A stretch of DNA of 64,000 nt, taken from Ancistrus triradiatus. Lineage: Eukaryota; Chordata; Actinopteri; Siluriformes; Loricariidae. Positions within the stretch are counted from its first letter, which is position 1. Every line of letters begins with the position of its first letter. The notes below the pieces were generated by a model, which searched no databases, was not told the DNA's origin, and worked only from the letters and a program-made list of their open reading frames with translations. Made by a program: the position numbers and the translations under genes. Where the stretch lies: the NCBI GenBank assembly GCA_025084515.1, contig JAJAGP010000767.1, forward strand, positions 62,001-126,000, in the 5' to 3' direction. Positions 1-10,232 of this stretch are shown in pieces.

Positions 1-111
1 AAGAACTGTGAAATGCTTGAGCAACCTTCCCTGTGCTTAGCCTCCCTAATATGTTGTGGTCCCAAAAGAAATAAAACTTTTGAAAAGCAGAAGGTGTAGC
101 TGTATACAGTA

Positions 112-345
112 TTCGTCAAAGTCAAATTTATTTCTTTAGTTCTTTTCACAATGCAGCATTGTCTCAAAGCAACTTTATAATGTTCTATTATCTTCTATTA
201 GCTAAGGCCAACCCCAAAATGAGAGAGTCTAGGGCAACAGTGGCAAGGAAAAACTCCAAGACACCTTGAAGACTCAAAAAGGGACCCAACCTTCTTGGGT
301 GGCTTACATGTTATGTGTAAGAATCAAATGAACTACTAATAATTT
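112..345 (+). repeat. Interspersed repeat, CTCAAAGCAACTTTA family, copy 1
   Basis: This degenerate copy shares ordered blocks with at least five other copies here. The blocks are CAAATTTATT, then CATTGTCTCAAAGCAACTTT, then GACAGTGGCAAGGAAAAACT, then ACTCAAAAAGGGACCCAACC. The best preserved copy is at 56344-56640. The family is very common in teleosts; I cannot assign it to a transposon class from these copies. Confidence 0.7.
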
Positions 346-591
346 AAATAAACAGAACCTAAATGAGTAATAACAGAGAGAACATATTTGAATATAATAA
401 TTCAAATACAGTATAATAATATGTAGACTAATATTTTGGAGTAAATGTAATGAAGAGTCTAATAAAATTGAGAATATAAGACAAGAAAATGTTATACAAA
501 ATAATGTAAAAAAAAGTTTATCGGCACTACTTGGTCCAGTACACAGTCAATGCAGGATCTTGTGTCCTCAGTGAGAAAGTTTGATGGGGAT

Positions 592-757
592 TGATGTAGC
601 CTACTGGTTAAGATACTAAACTATGGACTAGAACGTCCAGGGTTCAAATTCCAACCTGCCGCTGTTGGGTCTTTGTGCCCTTAACCCGAAATTTCTTGGA
701 TTGTATCAACTATAAGTCACTCTGGATAAGAGCATCTGCTAAATGACATAAATGTCA
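592..757 (+). mobile_element. tRNA-derived SINE (V-SINE-like), divergent copy
   Basis: A tRNA-like head with an A box (TAGCCTACTGGTTAAG) and B box (GGTTCAAATTCC) is followed by the conserved tail CACTCTGGATAAGAGCATCT and a TAAATG end. These are the internal RNA polymerase III promoter and LINE-type tail of fish tRNA SINEs. Divergence from the other copies is high. Confidence 0.75.
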
Positions 758-1153
758 ATTTTGGCATTGCATGCTCAGTCAATCAGAAGCTGGAGGGAGT
801 TACTTCCCTCTGATGTGGTCTTAGAAATGGTGTAAAGGCAGGAACTGATGACACAACAGGCCCTAGTGTCACTCTTGGTACCCCAGTCTTTTAGTAAAAT
901 GTCATTACGTAGTGCAACAGCCCAAAAGTGCGCACTTTACCCTGATTGGTGTACTTGCTTCTCGCTTATTTCCTTATTATATGTCATGTTTTTTATGCAC
1001 ACACAAGCCTAAAGGAATGACAGATTTCAAATAATGTAGTTGAGTAAAAAGTAAGGTATTTGACTTTGAAATGTAGTGGAGTTAGTCTTCAGGAAAGTAA
1101 AGATCCACATTCAAAAAAAGCCTACTTAAGTACAGTAGTGAATTACATTTACT
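758..1153. other. Unassigned spacer with a diffuse old repeat
   Basis: No gene is seen. The stretch at 1010-1153 (AAGTACAGTAGTGAATTACA and neighbours) resembles a common fish repeat with stepped ACTTAAGTA-type motifs. It is the site into which the pogo/Tigger-like element at 1156 inserted. Confidence 0.3.
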
Positions 1154-1155
1154 TA

Positions 1156-1663
1156 CCGTATTTTTCGGACCATAAGGCGCACTTAAAATCCTTTAACTTT
1201 CTCAAAAATCGACAGTGAGCCTTAAAATGCGGTGCGTCTAATGTATGAATTAATTCTGGTTGTGCTTTCTGACCTAGAACCGATTGTAGAATGGTTACAC
1301 GGCGCTCATAAATCTGTCAAAATGTTTTAGCACGGCCTTGGTAAGTTACGAAGCTTACGGCCACCGTAGTGCGCAGCATAGCGGAGTAATACGGTATGTG
1401 CTTCAGCATTAGGGTACGTGCATTCATTCATTCATTCTCGAAGCGGATTTCAAACACAACGCTATCAGTCACGCAGTACAACATGGTCATAGAGCAGCTG
1501 GGAGAGAATTCAACATTAACGAATCAATGGTACGGAAGTGGAGGAAGCAAGAAGACGCCCTGCACCAGGTAAAGACCAAACTGAGCTTCCGACGGAACTT
1601 AAGAGTTTTGTTTCATTTCATGCGTCTTATAATCCGGTGCGCTTTACGGTCCGAAAAATACGG
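1156..1663 (+). mobile_element. pogo/Tigger-like DNA element, CCGTATTTTTCGG family, copy 1 (both ends)
   Basis: The element starts with CCGTATTTTTCGGACCATAA and ends with the inverted form GGTCCGAAAAATACGG, flanked by TA on both sides. Length is 508 bp, far too short for an autonomous copy. The middle keeps a piece of transposase coding sequence. Sister copies lie at 19330-19873 (opposite orientation) and 43877-44296. TA target duplication and the HTH fragment place it in the Tc1/mariner/pogo superfamily. Confidence 0.85.
1440..1598 (+). pseudogene. Fragment of pogo/Tigger-like transposase, N-terminal HTH
   Basis: The reading frame contains AISHAVQHGHRAAGREFN followed by INESMVRKWRKQEDALHQ. 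This matches the psq/Brinker-type helix-turn-helix at the N-terminus of pogo/Tigger/jerky transposases, which binds the terminal repeats. The DDE catalytic domain is absent. The frame runs open into the 3' inverted repeat, so the piece is a truncated relic with no expected activity. The same residues recur with few changes at 44159-44296. Confidence 0.7.
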
Positions 1664-1752
1664 TAGTTACAATCCAACACTGTGTACATCACACGTTTTT
1701 CCATGGGTTAGAGGTTAGACATTAATAGATAAACAACTATTGCCTCATGATT

Positions 1753-2022
1753 AGGGTGGTGCAGTGGTTAGCACGGTCTCCTCACACCTCCAAGATCCCT
1801 TGTTAGACCCTGGACTCTGTCTGTATGGAATTGGCATGTTCTCCCTGTATCCACGTGGGTTTACTCTGGGTAGTCTGGTTTCCTCGCACAGAGCCTCTAG
1901 TGTGAGTGTGTGTGTTCCCTGCGATAGATTGTCACCATGTATAGGATTGTTCCTGCCTTTCACCGGCTTTCCCGTGAACCTGACCAGGATTAAGCGGATA
2001 AGACGATGAATGAATGAATGAT
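1753..2022 (+). mobile_element. Mermaid/DANA-like SINE
   Basis: It begins GGGTGGTGCAGTGGTTAGCA and carries the diagnostic GGCATGTTCTCCCTGTATCC and GTGGGTTTACTCTGGGT blocks. It ends CCAGGATTAAGCGGATAAGA with an ATGA/ATGAATGA microsatellite tail. The order and tail are those of the Mermaid/DANA family of fish SINEs. It is nearly full length. Confidence 0.8.
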
Positions 2023-3012
2023 TACCTCATAATTAACCAATAAATAAAATGTAAAAGTGGAAGGTGTAAGCAGAGGCAAGATGCCATCTGAAACATTTTG
2101 TACTTCATCTGTTTTCTCTGGTTGTCTTTTGTTATAGCAGGTAAGAGGTACGGAATAGCGTTTTAGGTTAATAACGTACTCCGAATTTGTACTCATTTAT
2201 AGTTACAGTGGGAATCTGGAAAGTTGGAGTTTGTTTGCGTTTCTTAGTTCGACTGTAGTAAGGAGAAGGGTACTAGGACCTTGGGGCAGACCTTTGCTGT
2301 TGCAATCCACGTGCAAGCAGGAAGTGACATTAAGAAAATATGGAGGCAATGTCTGGTGTGGCCATTGCTGCTAAAATACCAGTAGCAACCTCGTTTTGCA
2401 TCATCTGCTGCTGGGCATCATGATGTAATATCATGTACAGGTCAACCAATGTCACTCTAACTTATTATCCAGCAGAAGATAACCAAATAATAAGCAAGCA
2501 CAGACTGTCAACTTTCCTTTTTCTCTATCACCATTTCTTCTGCAGTTCTTCTTTTCTTGCTCTTGTCCTAACCGTCGCTGAGCTGGAAAAGGTGCTGGGC
2601 AAGGTGCTGCAAAAGGTAGAGGCTAGTTTAAAAAGTGCAAGCTGTGGTGAATTGCTAATAGGCTATCATCGCACACAGGAGGCAGAGGCTCGCCGGAGGT
2701 CTGTAACCCATTAAAGAAACGTCAACTCGGCGTAGGTACTCCGGGAATTATGGGTCACCAGCTGGGAAGCAGAGTCAGCTTCCTATTGGCCAGAGGAGCA
2801 CCCGGTAATCTGTCAAAATAGCAGTGTGGCGGTGACAGCATGGGGATGGTCCCCCAACCGCAGGAGGGCAAAGCAGCACAGCTCAGTGTGCAGTTAGAGA
2901 GAGGCTTCACTACACACTGTTCAGGCTGGAATATTGTATATATGTAGAGTTTTAGCAAAAGGTTCACCATCGTCGGTGAAATAAAATGTTTTATTGGATT
3001 TACTTTCTAAAT
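2023..3012. other. Non-repetitive spacer, no gene recognised
   Basis: About 1 kb without a known repeat. A short open frame at 2433-2714 has no recognisable domain. The part at 2700-2990 is more GC-rich and ends near an AATAAA signal, which leaves a solo LTR or an old regulatory block possible. Neither is supported well enough to call. Confidence 0.3.
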
Positions 3013-3787
3013 GAGTGATTCTTCAATTAGGGAAACTTTTGCATCCCTAGGATATAAATTCATGTTGGAAATACATTACAAAATAAATAGCTTGGGTATT
3101 AAAATATCATTTATTGCATCACCAGAAAAACTTAATCACCAAAATCATTATGATTTCCATTCATTTTAATGTTTTAAACATCAACTTTACTTGGCGCTTA
3201 CACAGACTTTTAAACTTTTTTAAAAATCACGTTTTTATAATAATTTAAATACACAAAATTTATATTTTTTGTTAAAATATTTACAGCTTTTACATATTTT
3301 TGAACATCATATCATCCCCCAAATTACTGTCATTACTGCAACAGCAAATGCAAGTCATTTCTGGAGCAAATTATTTGAGGACAACAATTTTTTGTTTATA
3401 TTGTAACTACAGAAAAAATGACTGAGAGGGGAGATCATGTCAACCATAAGAAAAGTGACCTTTTTATTTCTGTAAATGTAAGTTAATCATGCATAGCTAT
3501 TGATTATAGAGTAGGCTTATTGTTACCATTTACACTGATATAGTAGTATTTTACAAATGAATTAAATAATAGGTTAAATGTATTTATTTATTATATTATT
3601 AATAGTTATTATTAAGTACATCTTACACTAGCTGTTGTCTATCATTAACAAATCTGAGACCTAAAGTCTTTTTTCCCTGAAAAAGTGAAAATTGGCATTA
3701 CCTCAACAAATCATTACAACGCGTTATTCATTATTTTTATTTTTCAAAAGTTAAGATGGTAAAAAGCTCCCAACTGAAGAATCACCC
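3013..3787. mobile_element. Unclassified element with terminal inverted repeats
   Basis: The left end GAGTGATTCTTCAATTAGG matches the inverted right end (GAAGAATCACCC preceded by CCAACT) over about 20 bp with few mismatches. AAAT is present at both flanks and could be a short target duplication. The 775 bp interior is AT-rich and has no open frame of note. This looks like a non-autonomous DNA transposon, but I cannot name the superfamily. Confidence 0.55.
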
Positions 3788-3835
3788 AAATATACCACAC
3801 TGTGTTTCTTTAAATGAATTATTTAACTAATTTAC

Positions 3836-4206
3836 AGGTATGCGCCATTTAGTTACATTCTGTGAAAAAGGATGCTGACCGAAATGGACGCTGGCTGGAC
3901 ATTACCATAATCACATAGCAGTTTAGATACTATTTTAAACAATACCATAAATTAAACCACAATATGAAAACATTTAGTACAGTACTGTACAATACAGTAA
4001 TTCTTATCTTTGTATCTTTTAATAAAACTTGAAACACTTACCCATAACAAAAAAAACCCAAAAGTTTTTCTACCTTCATGACTGTGATTTTCTTTTCTGC
4101 CAGCAGGTGTAACGAAGGTTTGCTTGCACTAGTTTTCTGTCATTCAGACGTGAATTAGACATGCATAGGACTGATGTTAATTTGTTGTAATTCAGTGCAC
4201 ACCTGT
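3836..4206. mobile_element. Probable pogo/Tigger-type MITE, CAGGTATGC ends
   Basis: The sequence starts TA-CAGGTATGCGCC and ends GTGCACACCTG-TA, giving roughly matching inverted ends and a TA duplication around about 370 bp. Similar CAGGTATG starts after TA occur at 28016 and 43467. No coding content is seen. Confidence 0.45.
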
Positions 4207-4263
4207 ACATTTAGTCATTTGGCAGACACCCGTATCTAGAACTGACTCCAGGATACCTCTGGT

Positions 4264-4290
4264 TAAGTCAAGTCAAATTTATTTATATAG
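4264..4290 (+). repeat. 5' part of CTCAAAGC repeat, copy 2 (split by a SINE)
   Basis: AAGTCAAATTTATTTATATA is the start of the family whose continuation resumes at 4630. A SINE and a TA microsatellite separate the two parts. Confidence 0.65.
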
Positions 4291-4484
4291 ATTTACATTT
4301 ACATTTACAGCATTTAGCAGACGCCCTTATCCAGAGTGACTTACAATTGATACAGTCTTACAATCCAAGCAATTGTGGGTTAAGGGCCTTGCTCAACAGT
4401 GGTAGCTTGACAGAGGTGGGATTTGAACCCTGGACCTTCTGCTCCATAGTCCAGTACCTTAACCCGCTAGGCTACCACAGTCCC
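4291..4484 (-). mobile_element. tRNA-derived SINE (V-SINE-like), near full length
   Basis: On the minus strand it runs from the tRNA-like head (GGTAGCCTAGCGGGTTAAGG, then GGTTCAAATCCCACC) to the tail CACTCTGGATAAGGGCGTCT ending in TAAATGTAAATG. It sits inside a CTCAAAGC repeat, so it is the younger insertion. Confidence 0.88.
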
Positions 4485-4538
4485 ATTATATATATATATA
4501 TATCTATATATAATATATATATATAATATATCTATCTA

Positions 4539-4575
<37 letters not shown>

Positions 4576-4591
4576 ATATTATATATATATA

Positions 4592-4634
<43 letters not shown>
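4485..4634. repeat. (TA)n microsatellite
   Basis: About 150 bp of alternating TA with a few ATCT and AATA interruptions. It lies at the SINE/repeat junction and has probably expanded from the TATATAG of the host repeat. Confidence 0.95.
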
Positions 4635-4637
<3 letters not shown>

Positions 4638-4802
4638 CTTTTTAAAATGGAGCATTGTCTCAAAGCAGCTTTACAATTTTAGTTTATCGTGTAATATCTA
4701 AAGCCAATCCCAAACTGAAAACGCCTAGGTTGACAGTGGAAAGGGAAAAACTCCCGACCTCCTTGGGAGGTTTAGATGATAAATGGAGGAATAAAACTAA
4801 TT
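4630..4802 (+). repeat. 3' part of CTCAAAGC repeat, copy 2
   Basis: It resumes at TATATAGAGCTTTTTAAAAT and continues through CATTGTCTCAAAGCAGCTTT and CTCCTTGGGAGGTTTAGATG. It is the second half of the copy that begins at 4264. Confidence 0.8.
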
Positions 4803-5850
4803 TATCTAGTCAAAATTAGTTAAATATGAACAGATAAATAAACTACTGAATAAAGTAATGGAGAAAAATACAATTTATTTATGCAGTTTATCTGACTGAA
4901 TATGTTTGTTTACTGTAGACACCATCTTTGCTTCATTTAGAAAACCAACAAAACTTTGACAACTGGCTTAATTTTGCAGTTCTACTTAATCAGCCATGAT
5001 GTTGCTCCTAGTGAATGACTATTTGTGATGAGAAATTACTGCAAATAAGTGTCTCATTACTCTTCCAAAATAGCTGTACAGGTGCACAAATGAAGAAAAT
5101 GCTGGGAACACGCTTTGAATAGCGTTTCATCAACGCTACAATACTCACATTCTCGATGCTCAATTACATGCAGATTGATCGCAGTCCTCCTCAGAAATGT
5201 AGCTTCTATAATCAATAACACAAAATTACCACCTACTATGCTGATATATCAGTCGAACAAGTCAAATCCTGGCTGGATGATGGCAATTTGGGTTTTTAGG
5301 TCCAAGCTAATCAGGCGTGACGCTGCTCCAAATGCATATATGCATTTTTTGATTGGATTAGGAAAATCGTGTTTTAACCAGATGCAGCATTAAGAATGAA
5401 CTTAAACTCAATTTAGCCACACAACAGAGCTTAGATGATGTATAAATGTTTGATAGATTGAATTATGGTCATGTCAGAGCGCTGCCCTTTTTCTGATTAT
5501 ATAACAGATCCACAGAAGTCGGAGAGCAGAGGCCAAATATCCGTGGCTTCCGCTCGCTCTGTCTGTATTTCGCTCGGCCTGCTTCTATCTCTTTCTCTTT
5601 CTTCATCTCTCTTTGGCTCTGTTCATGGCCTCTGCTTATCGTGGTTAAAGATTAGGGGGCAGACTGAGCCTCTCTCTCACTCTTAGTGTCTCTGTTCTGC
5701 TAGGTCTCTCTTCCAGATAGGAAATAAATGTCAGTGCGTTTCCCTCAACAGTCTAACATCTACCTTTTTTTGGTGTTGGGGATGGGAAGTTTGTTTTTAA
5801 ATCATGTGCATCCTCCAGTTACAGATGTACTAACATTATGCAAAATAAGA
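4803..5850. other. Spacer without recognised gene or repeat
   Basis: AT-rich to 5450. The part at 5460-5720 is more GC-rich and pyrimidine-rich (many CTCTCT runs). Short open frames on the plus strand at 5115-5393 and 5465-5686 have no recognisable domain. Confidence 0.3.
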
Positions 5851-5968
5851 AGTTGGCACAGTGGTTATGGTACGACCTGCGGTCGAGGTTTCAAGTCCCA
5901 GTAAGCCCGAGCTGCTTCTGACAGCCCCAAGCAAAGGTCTTTAACCTCAGTTGCTTGTATTGTAAGAT
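5851..5968 (+). mobile_element. Old tRNA SINE relic
   Basis: TTGGCACAGTGGTTATGGTA and GAGGTTTCAAGTCCCAGTAA resemble box A and box B of a tRNA head. AGGTCTTTAACCTCAGTTGC and TTGTATTGTAAGATG recall the SINE body. The copy is strongly diverged and lacks the tail. Confidence 0.5.
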
Positions 5969-6003
5969 GTCTCAAAGCAAAGGTTGTTTTGAGTTCAATC
6001 CTA

Positions 6004-6094
6004 GAGGCTTAATGTTAAGGTTCTGGACTGTTTATAGGTAGGTCATGGGTTCAAATCCTGACTCCCAAGCCACTGTTGGGCCCATGAGCAAAGC
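6004..6094 (+). mobile_element. tRNA SINE, 5' fragment
   Basis: Only the tRNA-like head is present: AATGTTAAGGTTCTGGACTG, then GGGTTCAAATCCTGAC, then CCACTGTTGGGCCCATGAGC. It breaks off before the body. Confidence 0.6.
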
Positions 6095-6245
6095 TGTTTT
6101 TATCGTTTTTACATTTACACCATTTACAGCAATGTCTAAAACACCAGAAGTCTCAATCTGTTTTCTTCCAGTTTTTCTGGTAAGGGTCATGGTACTTACA
6201 GAACTGGTTTGTATTATTATCAGCAGACATTACCCCATGCATCTA

Positions 6246-6436
6246 GACACTTAGCAGATGCCCTTATCCAGAGCGACTTACAATACAATCTGGTCAATGA
6301 CAACTGTTATAGTCCAAGCAATTTTGGGGACAATTAAGGGTCTTACTGAAGGCTGGAATAGTGACAGCTTGGCAGAGGTGGGATTTGAACCCTGGACATT
6401 CTGGTCCAGTACTTTAACTTCTAGGCCACCACAGTC
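6246..6436 (-). mobile_element. tRNA-derived SINE (V-SINE-like)
   Basis: On the minus strand the head (GTGGCCTAGAAGTTAAAGTA, then GGTTCAAATCCCACC) and the tail (CGCTCTGGATAAGGGCATCT) are both present. A short insertion lies in the middle. Confidence 0.8.
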
Positions 6437-6614
6437 ATGTGACCACGAATGGGCAAATAAAACCCTATTAGGAGTTGATGGGAGTAAAAACAGCAAGTAT
6501 AATAAAGAAAAGAGAGGCATTTTAAGTCATTTAAATGTGTACATGCAGTATCAGTTTTCACTTAAATTGAAGTCTATATAGAGACTCTTTATGCTCGTCT
6601 TCCTTTAGGCTTGG

Positions 6615-6848
6615 CTGGCATGGAGGCACAAGTGGTTAGCACGAATGCCAGAGATCCGCAGTTTGATCCTCAGCTCTGACTCCGCCTCTGTTTGCATGCT
6701 GTCCATGTGGGTTTCCTCCCACATTCCAAAACATGCTTTAGGTTAATAGATCCTTCTAAATTTGGCCCAGTATGAATGGTGTCGATGTAACCTCACTCCT
6801 GTTGTGAATAGCTATTGAGGCTGATGTGACATTAAATAAACAAACAAA
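6615..6848 (+). mobile_element. Mermaid/DANA-like SINE, degenerate
   Basis: CATGGAGGCACAAGTGGTTA is followed by TTTGCATGCTGTCCATGTGG, TTTCCTCCCACATTCCAAAA and TAGGTTAATAGATCC, in the family order. The tail is ATTAAATAAACAAACAAAT instead of the ATGAATG repeat. Confidence 0.7.
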
Positions 6849-7033
6849 TTAATTAATAAATCCTTTAAGCTTGAGAGGTGGCTTCATCTGAGCAATGCTT
6901 GAGTCTTGCAGGCTACAAGGTATGAGATGCTCAGCTGACTTGTACTGTTGACGATACAAGTACTGTTGACTGGGGTTACCACCCTTTACTTTCTACCAGT
7001 TGGATGCTGTTATGCTGAAACTTGGAAATAATG

Positions 7034-7112
7034 CAATCTTACAATGCACAGTCCAAGCAATTGTGGTTTAAGGGCCTTGTTCAATCTTGCCTAGTCTATA
7101 GCCTAGTACCTT
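7034..7112 (-). mobile_element. tRNA SINE fragment
   Basis: CAGTCCAAGCAATTGTGGTT and AAGGGCCTTGTTCAATCTTG are the body of the V-SINE-like family in antisense, without tail or complete head. Confidence 0.6.
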
Positions 7113-7138
7113 TACTTGAATCCATAGCCATTTATACA

Positions 7139-7155
7139 CGTGTGTGTATATGTAT

Positions 7156-7215
<60 letters not shown>

Positions 7216-7252
7216 ACATATACACACACATACACACACACATATATATGTA

Positions 7253-7341
<89 letters not shown>

Positions 7342-7351
7342 GTGTTGTGTG

Positions 7352-7424
<73 letters not shown>

Positions 7425-7487
7425 ATATGTGTATATATTATATATATATATATATATTATATATATATATATAATAATATATATGTC
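7139..7487. repeat. Compound (TA)n/(CA)n/(TG)n microsatellite
   Basis: About 350 bp of alternating purine-pyrimidine sequence. TATATA blocks alternate with TGTGTG and CACACA blocks, so parts can form hairpins or Z-DNA. All open frames here (YIYIYI-type translations on both strands) are artefacts of the dinucleotide repeat. Confidence 0.97.
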
Positions 7488-7539
7488 TTTGTTTTCGGCA
7501 TATAATGACAATATATAGTTATTTCTCTGTGTCTTTATT

Positions 7540-7829
7540 AGAATACAACCAAAATATGTATGCAGTATTAAAAAACTGGAAAAATGAAATGGTCGTTTTG
7601 GAACAATAGAAGTTCGAAAACCACTTTTTTTCAGGGAGGTGACAGTTAATACTGCCTTTAGCTTGCAGAAGCTTGAATTTTTTTTGTGTGTGTGTACATT
7701 TCCTGGGTTTCATATATGTATCTCAATAATGAGACTGAGAAAAAAATTACAGTATATATGGTCATAATATCATTGTTAAAACAACAAATGTAATGGTGAC
7801 CTAAGACTTTTGCACAGTGCTGTGCAGTA
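7540..7829. mobile_element. Tc1/mariner-type MITE relic (CTAAGACTTTTGCACAG end)
   Basis: The right end GGTGACCTAAGACTTTTGCA-CAGTGCTGT is a typical terminal repeat of a fish Tc1/mariner non-autonomous family. The interior GACAGTTAATACTGCCTTTA and TACATTTCCTGGGTTTCATA fits the same family. The left end is lost in or near the microsatellite. Confidence 0.5.
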
Positions 7830-8640
7830 CACTGTATAAAAACTATGAAATATATATTATAATCCTGTCTATAGTTTTAGAATTACTGCAGTACAGTAAA
7901 ATATAGAGAAATGATATGAATTTGAACTGAAAAATGCTATATGCTAAGAATTTTTCCAGTGTCTAAGATGAATTTATGACAGAAATAAACTAAGGACCTA
8001 AAATGAGGCATTGTAAAATATTAGGTGTTTCTACCAAGAGAATAGGGCTGGATATGTGAAAAGGATATATGTCTTAACAACAATCAATAAATGTCTCAAA
8101 CACGTGGCATGTTAATGATGGTGAGATACAAATTACATGCTGTTTAAGCTTAAAATTTGGCTGGACCTTTCTGGAATTGTTTTTATTTTATTTCTCTGCA
8201 GTCACAGCAGTATGGCGAGCGGGTCACGTGTTGGTGTTCAGGTAGCTGTCATATCTTGATGCTCTTTAGTGAAGGTTAGATGAAACACAGCAAAGGTCAC
8301 ATGATGAGAGCCCGGGACATTGTGAAATCACAGAAGGAAGACTTCATCTGTAACCCTGACCTTTGTGAGAATTTAAGGGACGGTGCTTTGAAAATGCAAA
8401 TGCGATGCTGACTCTGATAGATGTCAGGCTTGCCTTGTGAGAGGACGGTGCGTGAGGAGGCTTGAAGAAGACAGAGTTTCAGATGTCAGTGATGTCATCA
8501 GTCAGTACCTGAACTTCAGCGCTGAGTGAGTCTTTCTTAGAGAGGATCTGAAGGAATTCTGCACTTTGGATCCTGCCTTTGACAAGTTGAGCTCTTATCA
8601 GTACCTCCACACTGCCGCTGGAGCTTGAAGTCACACACGT
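7830..8640. other. Spacer; 8160-8480 is a repeat-free candidate regulatory block
   Basis: No gene is seen. The part at 8160-8480 has higher sequence complexity and GC content than its flanks and carries no known repeat. That is what conserved noncoding sequence looks like, but conservation cannot be judged from one sequence. Confidence 0.25.
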
Positions 8641-8905
8641 ACACATGTGCAAACACACACACCCAAACATACACTTGTCTTTCTATTCTTGCCAGGACTT
8701 TCCATTGACATTCCATTAATATTAGTGTAGACGGTTAATGCTGGCCCTAACCTAACACACACAGCCTATCCTTAACCTTAGAAAACCGAAGCAAATCGTT
8801 TAGCTCTTCTTTTTTTTTTTTTTTTATAAAAGTTGCAATTTTTGTAATACTAAAAACCTGTAGAAAATCAGATTTTGTCAGTAAACCAATTACATACACT
8901 TGTGT
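8641..8905 (+). repeat. CA-repeat-associated interspersed repeat, copy 1
   Basis: A short (CA)n tract is followed by CTTGTCTTTCTATTCTTGCC, GACTTTCCATTGACATTCCA and CTAACCTAACACACAC. The same order (CA tract, GTCTTTCTATC, GACTTTCCATTG) recurs at 48199-48470, which defines a dispersed family. Confidence 0.6.
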
Positions 8906-9160
8906 AATCAGATAATGGGAAAGCTCCGGGTTTATATGACTCGGGCAGTAATCTGATTTCTACCCAGCCTTTAATCTCATAGAAGGATTTGACATAAACT
9001 TCGTATTTTAATAATTAAATAATGAAATTCGTAATTTCCTCAAGCATATGCTGAATTTTAGAATCTCCCCAAACGTGTTTAGTAGATGCATTTACAGCAT
9101 TTGGGGATGTTTCATTTACAGATGAATAATTTGCAGATGTTTAATTTAATTTAATTTAAA

Positions 9161-9396
9161 TCATAGCCATTTAACCGCCCAAGGAGGTGGGGTCTCTTTT
9201 TGAGTCTTGGTCCTCCCAAGGTTTCTTCCTATAACACTCAGGGAGTTTTTCCTTGCCACTGTCGCCCTAGGCTTGCTCAATTTGGGATTGGACGTAGTTA
9301 TTAGGAGATAATCTAAACTTGTAAAGTTGCTTTGAGACAATGCTCCATTGTAAAAAGCGCTATATAAATAGATCTGACTTGACTTGACTTGACTTA
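9161..9396 (-). repeat. CTCAAAGC repeat, copy 3 (well preserved)
   Basis: In antisense: CCCAAGGAGGTGGGGTCTCT through GCCACTGTCGCCCTAGGCTT to GCTTTGAGACAATGCTCCAT and AAGCGCTATATAAATAGATC. It ends in a GACTT microsatellite. Confidence 0.85.
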
Positions 9397-10078
9397 ATTA
9401 CACGGTTGCCAGATCCCACAAGTGAATAAAGCACCAAGTCTGTGGAAGCGAGCCTAGAAGAAGCAAAGTCTCTTAGATTAAGCAGACCTGGCAACTATGT
9501 TTGATTCCAGTAAATGCTTCCGGTTATGTTTGCGTGCATGCGACTCTTTATCGGATTTCTAAATCTGATTTCTAGGCATTAATCTGATCTAAGAAATCAG
9601 AGAATGCTGTTTGCATGACCACTTGAATAATCAAATTATGGCTGAAATCCGGCTATGATGGAATTAAGTGCATGTGAACACACTCACTGATATATAAAAT
9701 TGACACCTCTGCCCCAACAGACAGTCTTGGTAAGTCATATGATTATGGGGACTTAATACTGACATAATGATTACTGTAGTTGATTAATTCTACATCTAAC
9801 CATATCCTCAGTAACCAAAAGAAAACCTTTTGGTTTCTCCTGATAAAAGTTGAAGTTCTTGAGAACAAAAAGTCCCCAGAAGTATAGCAAATACCTGAAC
9901 ACACAATGTATGCTTGCTATAGTGCCACAGTAATTTTGTTGAAAAATTAAATATTCCATATATCTCTTGTTTAATTATTCTGTTTAGCCTCAATATATTT
10001 ACACTGTTATTATAATAAATGTATTATTTAGGTAATTTAGTTTATTCTTTACATAACATCTAGGCTTCCCAATTTGAT

Positions 10079-10232
10079 TGAGTCCCTGTTTGAGTCTTGG
10101 TCCTCCCAAGGTTTCTTCCTTATGACATTTATGGAGTTCTTCCTTGTCACCGTCACTGTAGGTTTGCTCAGTTTGGCCTATGGGCCTAATCTGCTTTGAT
10201 AATGCTTTTTTGTAAAAAGGTGTTGTATAACA
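10079..10232 (-). repeat. CTCAAAGC repeat, copy 4 (degenerate)
   Basis: GAGTCTTGGTCCTCCCAAGG, CTTGTCACCGTCACTGTAGG and GCTTTGATAATGCTTTTTTG match the family in order. Both ends are worn. Confidence 0.7.

Noticed and set aside
592..757. tRNA genes suggested by box A and box B matches here and in the other SINE heads
   Set aside because: Each is followed by the same SINE body and tail, and cloverleaf pairing is not kept; these are SINE heads, not tRNA genes.
2433..2714. 93-codon frame with an exon-like middle (pyrimidine tract, CAG, then a GGTAGAG donor-like site at about 2613)
   Set aside because: No domain or homolog recognised; splice-like signals occur by chance at this frequency.
2700..2990. 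Possible solo LTR starting TGTAACCC and containing TATATATG and AATAAA
   Set aside because: No clear CA end, target duplication or second copy; not enough to call.
7022..7518. Open frames of 70-147 codons on both strands
   Set aside because: They translate (TA)n/(CA)n repeats into YIYIYI or THTHTH runs and are artefacts of the microsatellite.
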